DNA from: Cristatella mucedo
Taxonomy: Eukaryota > Bryozoa > Phylactolaemata > Cristatellidae
Reading direction: 5' to 3'
NCBI GenBank assembly: GCA_009760855.2
Contig: WPIO01000208.1
Location: forward strand, 180,001 to 244,000
DNA length: 64,000 bases
Shown here: in pieces, positions 11,190-22,999 of the stretch
How positions within the stretch are numbered: the first letter of the stretch is position 1
Layout of the letters: each line of letters starts with the position of its first letter
The notes under the pieces: generated by a model
Databases searched by the model: none
The model's input: the letters and a program-made list of their open reading frames with translations, nothing else
What the model was told of the DNA's origin: nothing
Position numbers and translations under genes: made by a program

Positions 11190-11305
11190 CGCTCAGCCCA
11201 GAGGTAAGGTGCTCGCTCTTCATGACCATGGTCTTGGTGGGGTGATAGCTGCTAAGGCTCTTGCGCTACTGCTGTACAAGTGAGGCTGCTGAATCCATTC
11301 TCATA
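11190..11305 (+). mobile_element. SINE-B fragment
   Basis: Diverged plus-strand copy: 'gctcagcccagaggtaagg', 'gctcttcatgacc', 'gtgatagctgctaaggctctt' and 'gaggctgctgaat' follow the family order, with the central stem deleted. Confidence 0.6.
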
Positions 11306-11671
11306 CTTTCCTGTCTGCTATCTTCACCGCTGTGGATCATTAGATAGATCGATTTTGATCGGTTGCCTTTGCCTGCCACTCTTGCAACAACTCGTGATTC
11401 TGCCACAGCGGTTACGACGGGTCCGTCTGGTTTGCGCTGACATAGGCGCTTGATTGGCTGGCCTCGTTGATACTACGATATGCCACATACTCATCGTCAT
11501 TCTCACAGCCTTTGCCCAGTCCTAGTGAATAGCCCAGTGTGCGCTTGTGTGCTTTCTGAAACTTGAGATAGCTGTGACTAATGGCAAGAGCAACTCATGT
11601 TGCTATGCTGCCCCAGTGAACTTGTATTTTTTCAAGGTATGCATTGAGTGCATTGACTGTTTGTAAGATTA

Positions 11672-12480
11672 ATGATAATAATAATAAGAAATATGATGTA
11701 GCACCCTCAGAGAACTCAATCTCTTTCAACACACTTTACATTTGCTGCAAAGGAAGCGCGATCGAATGGTTAGTGGTAACGTGCTCAATGTCAACAAGCA
11801 TAACATGGTTAGGGTTGACATGCACAGGTTGAGAACGCAAATATGGTTAGTGGCAGCATGCACAATGTCAGCACGAATAAGCATGTAAAGGACGAATCAC
11901 GTGAACCCGCTAAATGCAGAGATAAATAGATGTGTTTTAGTTTCTTATTACATGTGGTCAAGTCAGGAGATGTCGTGACGCAAGTCGGAAGTGAGTTCCT
12001 TTTGCTTTGGGAGCATTCAACTAAAGGCATGGTCCCTAAAGGATTGGAGGTTCGCACGAGGTATAGGCAAATCATTAGATTCCAAAAAGCAAGTGGTACG
12101 ATGCTTAGCCTGGTAGGGGAGTAGATCTGATAGGCAGGCTGGAACCAAAGAATGAAGGAACCTAAACGTGAGTGACTGAAGCTCGAAGTCGATGCGTTGC
12201 TCGACTAGGAACCAGCATACGTCGGCAAGAAGTGGTGTGACGTGGCCACTGCAATGCTCACGACAGACAAGCCTAGCTGCAGAGTTTTGCACCAGCTGTA
12301 GTCGCCTGATTGCACAGGCCTGTAGACCAGGAAGCAGTGAGTTACAGAAGTCGAGACTGGATGCCACAAATGCATGTACCAATTTAGATGTAGTATACCT
12401 GTCATAAGAAGCCCGAATTTAGCAATGTTACGTAGCAGACAGTAGGCAGACTTCAAGGATTTGTCGCATGATATATACCA
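11672..12480 (-). mobile_element. LINE-A 3' fragment inside the gene A intron
   Basis: Minus-strand copy. The TAA-type tail and stem-loop lie at 11672-11760. The C-terminal coding region (LDFCNSLLPGLQACAIRRLQ; LLADVCWFLVEQRIDFELQ) is readable at 12017-12382 and continues, frame-shifted, on both sides. Truncated upstream of about 12470. Confidence 0.85.
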
Positions 12481-12719
12481 GTGGTCTTAATGACTGCCTG
12501 TCGTGAGTGTCTTCCGATGTAATTTTGAATGGTTGCATAGGCATGATATGGGATATCTTCCATGCCTGTCTAAGGATGATATTGTGTTGCTATTGACTCT
12601 TGGTTATTGCCTCTCTAGGTGCAAGTTGCAAGCACATGGATAGAGATTAGGTTTCCTTATGTCGTTATGAAAAACAATGGGCGGTACCTGCCCACAATGA
12701 ATGTGATTTAAGAATGGTA

Positions 12720-12800
12720 AGTTATTATTATTATTATTGTTATATCCTTGCATGGCACCCCAAGAAACCTAAATCTCTTATTCGGTTGCTTTAAATTTTA
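12720..12800 (-). mobile_element. LINE-A/SINE-A type 3' tail
   Basis: An ATT repeat followed by 'ggcaccccaagaaacctaaatctcttattcgg' matches the shared stem-loop tail of LINE-A and SINE-A. It is too short to say which element left it. Confidence 0.55.
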
Positions 12801-14262
12801 CCCGAGTATCTACTACTAAAGGTCGATGCATGATATCATAATGAGACAAGCATCCCAAATAAGTAAGAAGACTCGGAGGCAGAATAGCTAGTAGTATATT
12901 TGGCAAGCTGATTGGGCTGCGTCCTGTGAAGCTTCGCACACAAAGCACACGGTAGCAAATGAAATCGCCAAGCCTCCTCCCCCCTACCCACCCACCCACC
13001 CCACTGGGGGCAGAGGGGGGCGCCAAGGTCAAGCTGACCGGAACAGATGCATCATTAGAAGGGAACTGATAGACGCACGCTTACTGAAGGTTTCGACTGT
13101 AACTGGAAGCGAGTTCAAGCGTTCAGGTTCGAATAAGATTTAAATGTCCAACCACACAAAAGCTTTCACTGTGGGGGAGGGTGGGATGTATACGGACGCA
13201 TACCGAGTTAAGTATGCGGCAGCATTAAGGTGGAACTATGAAATGGGGATCTTCGGCCCTGGTGGTGGTGACGATTGCGTGAATGGTGGCTGTAGTTACA
13301 ACCAAGGAGGCCGTGGGCACGCACCAAAGAAAGCAATGGGCTCAAAGGCACAGAAAACCCTGGCGGCCATTACGGAGAAAGTTGGCCGTCGGTGCAGAAT
13401 TTGCCGAGGACATACCGCCAGTGGCCTGCTCTAGTCTAAACAGAAAAAGCTGGCACTCGAGCAGCAAGTCAGCAGGGCAGAGCTCATAGTAGGAGACATG
13501 GCCACCGAAGGGAATGCTTTATAACTTTATTAATACTGAGACACGTGGTACAGGGGTGGGGGGGAGTCGTATAACATTCGTGGGCCCAGAGGTTGCACAC
13601 TACTAGTATTCACACCTGCTGGGGACAGCGTGGGCAAAAGAAAGTGGCAGAAAGTGTTAATATTTGGGAAGCAACTTTTGGAGCGATGAGGGCAGATCAC
13701 GACGAATCCCGTGCAAGACAAAAAACGTTCGAGTAGGGTAGGGACGCCACGCGTGCTGCAGTACGGTGGTCACGTGGTGAGACTGAGGGGGTGGGAGCGT
13801 ATGCATTCGATGCCAATGTCGTGCATTTGCTCAGTGCAAAACATTCCACACTTTCGAGTGCATGCGAGCATTTGGGAGCCAGCGCACGCTAGCACACGGC
13901 GCGTCTCAACGTGCCAGCAGGTGTCACCTGCGGTGTGATACCTACGGCACCTGGCACCTGGGGATGCAGCTTGCCGGAGCCGCACATGCAGCCGGGGCAG
14001 ACGTGGCAAAATGCTGCCGGTGCAGACTCCAGCAGCAGCAGCAGCAGCGGCGGCGCTGCTGCCGCCCACGATCGTTCCGAGGCCGCAAGCGGCCACGGAT
14101 TCTCAGAGGCTGGATATGAGCAGCAGTCGAACCCGATGCAGACGCCCGGACGCCTGACAGCTTCGGCTCGAACCCGCTCCCTGCAGGGCTCAGGCCGGCC
14201 CAGCTGCTGCCGGCGACGCGCGGCCACCCCCCCCCCCCCCCCCCCCCGGCCGAGCAGCTTAC
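12801..14262. other. Gene A intron, unassigned; poly-C at 14227-14247
   Basis: No second exon is convincing here. A 96-codon plus-strand frame (13144-13434) has a few cysteines but no splice or domain support. A run of 21 C ends 14 bases downstream (in gene orientation) of the gene A donor. Confidence 0.4.
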
Positions 14263-14489
14263 CGTTGCAAGCATCCGGGCACTGGCCCGAGGGTTGACAG
14301 CATTGGAGCGAGCAGGGTCGCGCAATTCCGTTCACACAGTAGCAGGCTTGAGTGATGAAGCTTCTGCCGCTGAAGGTTTTTTCACACGATTCTTGCACGT
14401 CATGGGTATCGCACACAGAGCCGCCTAGCACTCGGTCTGCAGCCATGGTCACGAGCAGACATGCTGCAGCCAGCCAGCGTAGAGTCGAC
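14263..14489 (-). CDS. Gene A, signal-peptide and cysteine-rich ectodomain exon
   Basis: First recognised exon of gene A, a member of the window's cysteine-rich membrane protein family. The exon can begin after an acceptor (cgtgactgcag) with one base completing a codon, the same phase as in genes C and D. It encodes a hydrophobic signal-like stretch (LRWLAAACLLVTMAA) and then the domain: C-x8-C-x13-C-Y-C-V-N-G-x4-C-x3-C, an extra adjacent Cys, x5, C-x3-C-N. It ends at a phase-1 donor (aacg|gtaagc) that splits the final Gly codon. Compared with B, C and D it lacks the outermost N-terminal Cys and has one extra Cys after the seventh. An in-frame ATG upstream (near 14560) would give a longer N-terminus with a second hydrophobic run, so the true start is open. 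The partner is the membrane exon at 10408-10629. Function unknown; the protein is probably displayed on the cell surface. Confidence 0.65.
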
Positions 14490-15234
14490 CTGCAGTCACG
14501 ATTAAGCAAGCACGGACTGAGGGTGACGAGCAGTATGATCAGATCTAGTGTAGTAGCCATTGAATAGCTGGCAGCAGCATGCACATGCAGCTTCAGGAGT
14601 ATTTGCCAGTCAGTGTACATAATGCGTTCCCGAAGGATACGAGGAGCTCAAACTTCAAAGCCGAACAAGTTTTGCGTTAAGACCTGTCATATATATGAGT
14701 TCCAAATGGCAGGCCGGGTACAGATCAACCCATAAAAATGCCCTATGGGATTTCGGTTAGCAGATTGACTCGGCCAACTAATGACTATGGCACACGGCTG
14801 TAAAAGAAACCTTTTGCAAGCTTTTTGGTGTTGCACACCTTAATGTCATACTAAAGCCAATCGTTCTGGAGTTCCACTTGGAATTACACCGTCACTGCTC
14901 TGCAGAAACCACACACCGGCATTCCCACTAGTCGAGTACTAGGATGCAGAATACAGAATTTAAGTGACCGTTCAACGAAGACACTGCTGTTGCTAACTGT
15001 TGGATACTGGCTATTCGGGCGATACACACCTTTCTTTGCCGACTAGCCAAATTTTGAAATGGGAGCATGGTTTTGGTCTGGTTTGGCAAGCCTCGGTCTG
15101 GATGCTCGATGCAGGCTGGGTACATCCGATATCGTGAGGAAGCTGTTGGCTTGCCCGCCGACGAGCCGTGGCCGAGCGGCGATCGCTCAGCTCTCGTCCG
15201 AATGCAGGACGCGGCAGTTCGTGTAAAAACCATT
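14490..15234. other. Unassigned; possible upstream part of gene A
   Basis: Contains the alternative in-frame upstream region of gene A (to about 14620) and otherwise nothing recognisable. A 132-codon minus-strand frame at 14928-15326 overlaps the next feature in another frame and looks incidental. Confidence 0.3.
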
Positions 15235-15651
15235 TCAGTAGGCCACCAGTTCACGTACACCTGAGCGCCTGGTGACGGAAGAGACGCAGAAGTCGTACGA
15301 AACTTGTTGCTGAGTCTCGGCGTCAACCAACCGTTCGCGTTCCTGCGCTTCTAGCCTACGCTCTTCCGAGTGTTTCTTGCTCGCTAGCGCGAGGCTTTCG
15401 ACCGTGACCTTAGAGGCCGCCAGCGACTGAGCTAGATCGTGAGGGAGTCGTGTCTCGGCCGTTTGGGACTTTACTAGATCTGCTGCTGCCAGCAGCTCTC
15501 AGCTGCAGGCGGCTGATTCGAAGAATCCCCTTACTGCCTTTCGGTAACTCGCAGCGGCCCTCTCGCGATGCCGTCGGTCGCAGCACTTTACGGCAAGGTC
15601 GGGCTCGGCGCCACCGTACGGAGGCAAGCTACCGCTGCCCAGCGGGCGGAG
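15235..15651 (-). pseudogene. Charged coiled-coil-like open frame with one in-frame TGA
   Basis: Reading the minus strand from just after a TAA at 15652-15654, one frame runs 138 codons to a TGA at 15235-15237, broken only by a TGA at 15499-15501. Both halves have protein-like composition: DLAVKCCDRRHRERAAASYR before the stop, and SLALASKKHSEERRLEAQER with a strong heptad-like E/K/R pattern after it. Neither half shows the Arg/Ala/Pro bias of the CpG-rich by-product frames. A possible donor (cag|gtgtac) lies near the 3' end. It may be a pseudogene or an exon pair separated by a very small intron; stop-codon readthrough is less likely. I do not recognise the family. Confidence 0.4.
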
Positions 15652-15654
15652 TTA

Positions 15655-16344
15655 CGCGACCTTGAAGGAGATTGTCTCAAACCATATCAAGGACCAATCC
15701 ATAGGTCTCTAGAAAAATCATCATCTTTTAAATACCAAATAATACCGTAGGCAAGCGCACATTTGCCAAACTTTAAAACAAGTACCACTTACGACAAACA
15801 ACAGCTATTCCATGTTAACTTAAGCTTCTGACCAGTTGCGTTTAAGTCGGCTTCAGTACCTGAATGCTGTTTGGCATATCCGTTTTATTTGCAAAGGTAA
15901 TGCCATGTTTATGAGCCAAAATATATTGAAATGGACTTTTGAAAAGATTGTCGCTTTGACATCAGGTTTCATAGTCCGATTGGAAAATACTCCGGGTACA
16001 TGGATTGTGAAGTGCTGACAACCGCAGGCAAACGCACAGTTACATAATTCATTTAATGTTCATGCATTAATGCGTTAATGCAGTTAATGCATTAATATTG
16101 TCATCTACAAATCAATGGCAATGGTCATCTCTTAGCAGGAGTTAGGTGAACATAAGTAAGATGTCCAAGTCACACTGCAGCCCCGTTTTGCTACGCTTAC
16201 CCGTAGTCCCGTACTAATGCAACAGACAGCTTGGAGGATACTTACATAGCGCCGCCAATTAAGGCTCTCTTAGCTGATTTCAGCCGCTGGCCGCTGAGAA
16301 AAAATATTAAATAAATAAGGTGGCTTAAATACCCGCTTCCGTGA
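15655..16344. other. Unassigned sequence
   Basis: AT-rich from 15700 to 16120, including a run of 'gcattaatg'-type short repeats near 16060-16095. No gene seen. Confidence 0.4.
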
Positions 16345-16412
16345 CGCAATCTGGGAATCCCGTTACTTCCCGATTGGGAATCCCTCTACCTCCCGATTGG
16401 GAATCCCGGGAA
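16345..16412. repeat. Short tandem repeat, about 25 bp, 2.7 copies
   Basis: 'gggaatccc' followed by 'cttcccgatt' or 'cctcccgatt' repeats three times (16354, 16376, 16399), each unit containing its own small palindrome. Confidence 0.8.
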
Positions 16413-18995
16413 TCTACCTCTCCGTGCTACCGATTGCGCAATATACCAGCCCGTCGGCGAGAAGCCCTCCTCGCGCCGGCAGCCGTCGCCGGCGATTCTT
16501 GTTCCACCAGTGCGGGAATCTGGATACGAAGGAGCCACTGACGGACATTCGGCATTGCTTGGCAGACATATTTGTTATTGCTGTATGCTAAACGGTCGTC
16601 CCTCGTCTCTGCCTGTGCAACGCCTTCAGCTTGCGTTGATAAAAAGTATAATCCCAGCAGCAGCAGCAGCAATCTCGCGTGTGCGATTGCGTAACACTGT
16701 CGCAAGCATTAGCTCGGCGAGTTAGTTGAGGTCGTCAGGTCTACTACGCCTTGAGCTGTGTAGTAGTGATGAGCCTCGGCAAACTCTACCAGCAATGCCG
16801 GCATGTAGCTAGCACGGCTAATTCTCACTGTAATAGATTGGTTAATTTCGGCGTTGAAAAACCGGCAGAAAGCGACAGCCTTGAGGGAACTGGCAACCAT
16901 TGGGCTACCAATGTGGGGAGCCGGGTTTATGTCGTTGGAACTGCCAGTGCTCGAAGCTGGTTAGCCGGGCGAACGGTGAATAGCGAACCATGGAGCCGAT
17001 CAGCCGCGGCTAGCCAAAAAGTTAATCCACAGGTCGGATTAACTCGGTGCATCAAATCCGAACTGCGAAGTTCACGTCATGATGACTCCAACAAGTTAAT
17101 GTTCACCCTAATAACTGATAATGGGCCACTTAATTCAGCGCCCTACATTAGGCCACTTTGTTGGTCTCTTCGGCGTTGTTAACCCTATACTGGCGTCACG
17201 CTAACACAGCTTAGCAGCGCCTGAGAACGAAGAATGAACCGGCCATGAGCCAGCTACTGGTGGCTGCTGAAAAATGGCGCTTTCGTACTTTGCAATTGCT
17301 ACGGTTAATATGTGGCAAATTCTTTTGTGATTTGTGAACCGGTGAGCAGGAGTTATTAATGCGACTCGTCTGTTAGAGCTGCTTCTCAAGAAGTTAAGAT
17401 TTCTGTTTTTGTGTATACAAGCTTACTGTTTACTGCATAAGAAAAGCGGTCTGGGCCATTCAAGCTGAAAAGTGTGTGTGAGAAATGACCCTTTGTTCCT
17501 TGTGCTAAGCATCTAGCTATTGCATAAATTACGTAAGTCCTTAATCTGCCTACGGCTCTGATAAAGTGGAGAAACACTAGACAGCACTCAGCAAATTTCA
17601 AAGATTGCAGCTTGAAAGACAAATGCCTAGCTGACCGGTATTTCAGTGCAGGTGTAATAGGACAATTGCTTGCTGACATGGCAACAGCTCCACTGGTGCT
17701 AGGTCTAGGAAAGAAAGTGGAGAAAATTCGATATCCTACAGCTCAAGCCGTGATGAGATTTCTAGGTGGACGCTTTAACACCCAACTATTACCCCCTGCA
17801 CGCAGACATTGCGAGACAGAGCCATTTTGTGCCACCATGCAGGCAGGCACTGACTCGGCTCGGCTTCTCTAGCCACTCTTGCTCACACAGCCGGCCAGAG
17901 CATGCTATGCCTACAGAGACTCTTTGGTCGTTCGTCTAGCTCTCGGCGATGCCTCTTAAAATCGAAACAGTTGCTGAGCTAAATTAGCCACTTAGGCTGA
18001 AATAACAATTGCCGGCAAAAGCTTGTATTAATAGCATCCATTGAAAGCTAGGGTAGCCAGGCTCCCATGGCCAGTGCTGCTTGTAAGCAGGGCTTCGCCA
18101 CAGCCGAAGCAGCTGCAATTCCGTCAACCTGGAGACTTTCTCGTGCAAACGGCTGAAATTATTTTCAAGGCAAGCAAAGTAATCATGAGGCAGCCAGTGA
18201 TAGCCTTTTCCAGGCAATAGTGTCTGCCAGCATTGAACCTTGCTGCTTCATTTGTTGTTGGTCAGGATGCCCACAAAATGTCTTGGTCTTGGTCGGCAGG
18301 GACATTCAATGTAGTCAAGGAGTTTTAAAAATAGAATATCTGAGTTAGATTTGCCATGTGCTGAAGCGAGATTGGCAGGCAATGTGCCGTCGACAAAGTT
18401 AGATCAAAATGAGAAAGCCATGCCCAACCACATACAAGGAATCTCTTCTACCAACACACCCAGGTGAGCTGGCCACTCGGGGCTTCCATATCCGACTGAT
18501 CGCCAGCACTGGCAAATTTCGAAGCTTCTTGGCGATAGCTGAATCACAAAGACCATCTTTTCCAAGACAATCCAGACGAAACTGACTGAAGACCATGCAA
18601 CCTGTGCAATAGTAATTTCGACGGATCTTTCGAAAGAAACAATTTTTTTCAAAACTAAATAAACAAATGCACAGTGGCCAACAAATCGTTCATCGGCTTG
18701 AGACTTCAGCACCAACTTGAGCAACCTGCAACAAGGGGCCGAAACAATCGCTCTCTAAGCTGAGCTCATATGTTTGGCTACAAGGGAACATGTGCATTCG
18801 CAGTGGCAAGCATCAGATGGCGAAAGAGTAGGCACAAGGCAATCTTAGGCGTCTGTACCCTTCCGGCCGATCGAGCAATTGCACAGGCAGCAAGTACACT
18901 CATGTACATATAACTCACACGATCAGATCCATCAGACCACAGTCCGATGCTCTAGTAACCTAAGCACACCAATAAGCCGATATTTCAGATCAGCT
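16413..18995. other. Unassigned 2.6 kb
   Basis: No feature can be supported firmly. Several minus-strand frames between 17.4 and 18.7 kb have protein-like composition (for example 17984-18217 and 18251-18404), but they do not join through good splice sites and match nothing I know. Confidence 0.35.
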
Positions 18996-19107
18996 GGTTT
19001 GGCCCAGTGGTTCAGGTGCTCGTCCTGATCAAGGTCGTAGGCTCGAGCCCCATGACATATGCGGAGCACCAGAATAAAGATAAGTTTTCATAGGTTCTAT
19101 ACAAACG

Positions 19108-19111
<4 letters not shown>
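18996..19111 (+). mobile_element. SINE-A copy with (TA)n tail
   Basis: A-box-like 'tggcccagtggttcaggtg', 'gatcaaggtcgtagg', B-box-like 'gctcgagcccc', LINE-A-like 3' part, ending in 'ctatacaaacgaatta' and running straight into the TA array. Confidence 0.85.
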
Positions 19112-19160
<49 letters not shown>

Positions 19161-19225
19161 TGATATATACATGAGAATATATATATATATATATATATAT
19201 AGATGATATATACATGAGAATATAT

Positions 19226-19297
<72 letters not shown>

Positions 19298-19315
19298 TGA
19301 TATATACATGAGAAT
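19112..19315. repeat. (TA)n array with interspersed 20-bp unit
   Basis: TA runs are interrupted three times by 'gatgatatatacatgagaat' (near 19158, 19202, 19296). The array begins at the end of the SINE-A and probably grew from its tail. Confidence 0.9.
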
Positions 19316-19754
19316 CACTTCTTCGACTGCCCTCCTGACTTAGCCTCCTGCTTCTCACTCTCTTCTCATCGTGTGAAATTAAGTGCTGGTGGTGGCTGCC
19401 TTATATGCACCAAAAGCAGCCCAGGCTGCGATGTCGCAATGGACAACTCCACTTTCCAACATCCGCGCAGTCCTTGCAGCTTTGGTGAGTTACACGCGGA
19501 GACGGACGTTTTTGTTCCGAGTCGTACAGTTTCGTGGGACATACTCGATTTCCGCATCGGAAATAATAAATGATTTCTAAATAACCCCCTTTCGAAGACG
19601 ATCATTCTCCTTAGCATGACTTAGAATGGCACGCACGCCTGCAGCAGAGCTTAAACATTTCCGTGGGCGTGTCCGGTGCTCCGTTCGGATGTATTACAAA
19701 GCCTCTGATTAAAAGATTGTAGAGTTCTTCGGGTAAGCTTGACGCATCAGGATT
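19316..19754. other. Unassigned sequence
   Basis: Nothing recognised; two short overlapping plus-strand frames only. Confidence 0.35.
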
Positions 19755-19865
19755 AATAATAATAATAATAATAATAATAATTCACTTGATAAAGCGCCCT
19801 CGGAGAACTTAATCTCTCTCTCTAGGCGCTTCACATTTGCTGTAAAGTGAAATGCAATTGAAAGG
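19755..19865 (-). mobile_element. LINE-A 3' tail only
   Basis: (TAA)n then 'gataaagcgccctcggagaac', 'taatctctctctctaggcgc' and 'tttgctgtaaag': minus-strand terminus with a slightly expanded CT run in the hairpin loop. Confidence 0.85.
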
Positions 19866-20089
19866 ATTCAAACATTATGCCTGCATTTACATCTCTTACT
19901 TGCTGACACGAAGCCAGGATTGAAGGACCCGGGTCTGGGGGCGCGGACCCCCCTGCAGAGGGGGCTCTGGGGGGGCGTCTTGCCACCTGCTGCAAGCAAG
20001 CAGAAATTGACTGATCTTCGTCCAAGCTCTCAAAACGAATCTGCCGGCAAGCAAAAATGATGCCGAAATGGCCAGTCAGGTGCAGCATC

Positions 20090-20227
20090 CTTAGCATCTT
20101 TAGAATGCAGCCTGGCCAAACAATCTTAGCATCTTTAGAATGCAGCCTGGCCAAACAATCTTAGCATCTTTAGAATGCAGCCTGGCCAAACAATCTTAGC
20201 ATCTTTAGAATGCAGCCTGGCCAAGCA
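20090..20227. repeat. 35-bp tandem repeat, four copies
   Basis: Unit begins 'ttagcatctttagaatgcag' and ends 'ctggccaaacaatc'. Four almost identical copies, the last truncated, imply recent expansion. Confidence 0.95.
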
Positions 20228-22301
20228 CCGCAGGGCTACCCGCTGCCTCGAGAGGCTGGCTGGCGGCACGACCGTCACGTGTGAAGGCTCGGCTCCCACC
20301 TTCCAGGCGTGCCAGAGGTGGCAGCGGCTACCCCAGCCACTCCACTGGCTTCGCCTCTGCTTACATGGGCTTCATTGTACAATGACCCATCAGTGTCAAA
20401 GCAGCTTGAGTACGAGACCTAACGATCCGAAGAGGAAAGGAGTAGATCCTGGAGGAAAAACTCTTGCTCCTTGAGCTATTCCTAGTGAGTCGGCAGATTG
20501 CTGGTTTGTCGTCGTACATTAAGAATGTCCACTGCATGTCGGACGTGAGAGGGGGAAGGAGATGAATTCGAATGTTTTTTTGGATGTCATACGTCGCCCA
20601 CACTCTTCCAGAACGAAAGGATGCCTGCTACCATGAGGGGGAAGGCATTCTGCCGAACATAAAAACGACATATTAAGCAGGCCTTTTGAAAAGGCCCGAT
20701 AACGGCAAGGAAGGAAGGACGGAAGCTGAGACCCTGATGACGAAACTTGCCGACTGCCTGCACAGTAGCCATCAGATCTGAGCAGAAAGCTGAGCCCCAA
20801 ACGAGGCAGCCGACTTGCACTAGCAGGCTCAGGACCTGAACAGTCGACTTCTACCGGCATCCCCGCCCCCATACCTCTCTCAAAAGACCCGAAAAGTAAA
20901 ACATTCCATTCCATCGCCCATTGACGTGTTTCGGTAGGAAAGGCAGAGTGCCAGCGCGAGAAGTTCAAGCGACAGCGATCGATAGACGACGAGCCGAATG
21001 CATTTAGAGAGGCTCCCGAGCACACACACTTTATCAGCCGAGGCAACTTCGAGATGGCTCCTGGGAACACGAATGGAACGGGGCCAGAAGTCATAGTGCT
21101 AGCTCCGGGGAGGGGGGTGGAGGTTCAGGAAAGCGACTGGTAGTCTATTTTATGGCAGAAGATGGGTAGAATCCAGTAAGAACTGACGACGCAGCAGCAT
21201 GGACGCTGCCTTGCGTGACAAGACTAGCGCATGGCACAAGAAAAGCTCGATTTCACAGAAATGCATTGCTGCACAAAGTTGCCTGCAGTAGGATGCCGGC
21301 CAAGTTTCCAATTCCTGCATGGCTTGAGTGGCAGCTGCTGGACTTTTCTGGCTTTAGTGAATCGAAGAGGGCCAACAAAGAGGGAATTCCTTTAGTTCTC
21401 TCAAGTTGAAATCCCCACTCTGCTGCATGTAAGGTAGCATGTAAGCTTCGCATCTGCTCTACGTCACTTTACATTGCATCAGCGAAGTCGTATACGCTAA
21501 CCGGCATTCACCTTTCAATCCCACTCAACCTTTCCGCACAGTTTTTAACTCTTTTGCGTCCGTACACAGCCTTCAGTTTCGGCAGCAGCTGCTACTGCAG
21601 CAGTGGCGCGGTTGTTCTCGAGCTGGCTGCTCAGCGATGAAGTCAATATGACCGCCGACCGAAATGGGCGCACGAAAGGTGGGCGACATGCACGACGACT
21701 CTTGACACGACGACGGCTCGAGGCTGGGCAGTCAGCCAGCACACGTTAAGCGAGTGCCATAGCAACAGCGCTGAGGTCTGGCAAAATGGCTCGCTCAGCA
21801 CGGCGTAACGGTGCCGAGCGTCATCACCTGCGTCACTCGGGCAGCGCCGCCTATAGCAGCAGTCACTCGGTTGCGGCCAAGTCGCCGCCGCCGCCCGCTC
21901 TTGTCGGGCGAACACTGCAGGGCTGGTCGCCTGCGCCTGACTTGCATGTCTCCTGCGAGTTGTGCACCAACTCTTCCTGCTGGCCGCCTGCTGCAAAAAA
22001 GAAACGCGACAGCGCGCTTCAGGGTGGGCAGCTCTGAGGCAAAATCGACCGCCAGGCGAGAGACGCACATGCCCCTCTGCCAGTCCAGCTCTCATGAGCT
22101 GCAGCGGCAGCAGCGGCGTCGGCGGCAGAGCAGCAGCAGCGCCTCAGCGCTGCGGGTCCTCGATGCGGCGGCAGCCGCATCTGTCGCGAGCCCCCGGCCG
22201 GCGGCGACAGCGGCGGTGGTGGTCGCACCTGCTGATGCTGCTGATGCAGAGCGAGGCCGCCGTCGACGCTCAGCTTGGTTGAGTTCCACTTGCTCCTCCT
22301 G
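20228..22301. other. Unassigned 2 kb downstream of gene B
   Basis: A 191-codon minus-strand frame (20519-21094) is the longest non-repeat frame in the region. It has many Cys, Ser and Phe residues but no domain I recognise and no clear acceptor linking it to gene B. From 21780 to 22290 the DNA is rich in CAG/GCC triplets and opens frames on both strands by composition. Confidence 0.35.
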
Positions 22302-22510
22302 CTAGCTGATGCCTGCTGCTGCCGAGTGCGACGGCTCTTTCCTCAGTCTCCAGCGCAGCAGAGTAACGACTCCGCCCACCACTAGTGCCAAACATGCGAT
22401 AATGGCAACCACCTCGCCGAGGTCAATGGACTGACCTGCCTGGTCAGGCTGGCCTACCAGCGACGTAGATGCTGCCGCCGCCACCGATTCGCACGCAGCG
22501 GCCACATAGC
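22302..22510 (-). CDS. Gene B, transmembrane exon and stop
   Basis: Last recognised exon of gene B. An acceptor (gttcatgctgcag) is followed by two bases (GC) that complete the Gly codon split at the cysteine-exon donor 212 bases upstream, so the junction reads C-P-G-Y. The exon encodes a short Ala/Ser/Gln linker, one transmembrane helix (VVAIIACLALVVGGVVTLL) and a basic stop-transfer segment (R-W-R-L-R-K) with a short tail ending at the TAG at 22302-22304. The R/Q-W-R-L after the helix is shared with gene C, which supports common ancestry. Confidence 0.7.
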
Positions 22511-22722
22511 CTGCAGCATGAACGAACCCAAACACAGCTGCCAAGTCAGCTCCCGTTAGGAGGCAGGCAGCAAGTGAGCAGGTGCATAAGAAGCAGCCAG
22601 CGGCCAAGCACAGACGAGTTGGCGGCCGGCGGCGGCCCACTTGCTTGCCCTTCGGGTCGATCGCTTGTGCTCAAAGCGGCCCGAAAGCTTTGAAGCTCTA
22701 CACGGTAAGACACGCTACCTAC

Positions 22723-22999
22723 CTGGGCAGAGGGATCTGCACTCGTGAGCTTCACCGGAGCGAGGCCGGCGGCACAGTTCACTGCACAGCCGGGGAAGGC
22801 CGTTGCTGCAGTAGCAGACGGGGCTCGTGCTCCGTCCACTGAGATGGCAGTCGGCGGTCACCGTCTCCGAGCGGCAGTCGGCAGCCGTAGCACAAGCCTG
22901 CTCAGCAGTGGGTGCGCTCCCAGCTCCGCTGATGTGCAGCAGCAGCAGTGGCGCAGCTGCCAGCCCGACCACAGCACTGCCTGCTGTGCTTCCGGGCAT
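22723..22999 (-). CDS. Gene B, signal-peptide and cysteine-rich ectodomain exon
   Basis: First recognised exon of gene B, the most compact family member (212-bp intron to its membrane exon). The start chosen is the ATG at 22997-22999, which opens a good signal peptide (hydrophobic core VVGLAAAPLLLL, likely cut after S-G-A-G-S-A). An in-frame ATG and open frame extend to 23080, and an acceptor within the signal region is possible, so the start is uncertain. The ectodomain has nine cysteines: C-x5-C-x8-C-x10-C-Y-C-S-N-G-x4-C-x3-C-x10-C-x3-C-P, followed by a phase-1 donor (ccag|gtaggt). The mature protein is predicted to be a small type I surface protein of roughly 60 extracellular residues plus one helix. 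Function unknown. Confidence 0.7.

Noticed and set aside
14263-14489. Assignment of the cysteine exons to the TIL or EGF families
   Set aside because: The G-C-Y-C-x-[ND]-G segment looks superficially similar, but cysteine number and spacing differ in all four exons.
18248-18404. Ankyrin-like fragment on the minus strand (L-P-A-N-L-A-S-A-H-G-K-S)
   Set aside because: Only one weak partial repeat, no flanking repeats in frame and no splice sites; similarity could be chance.
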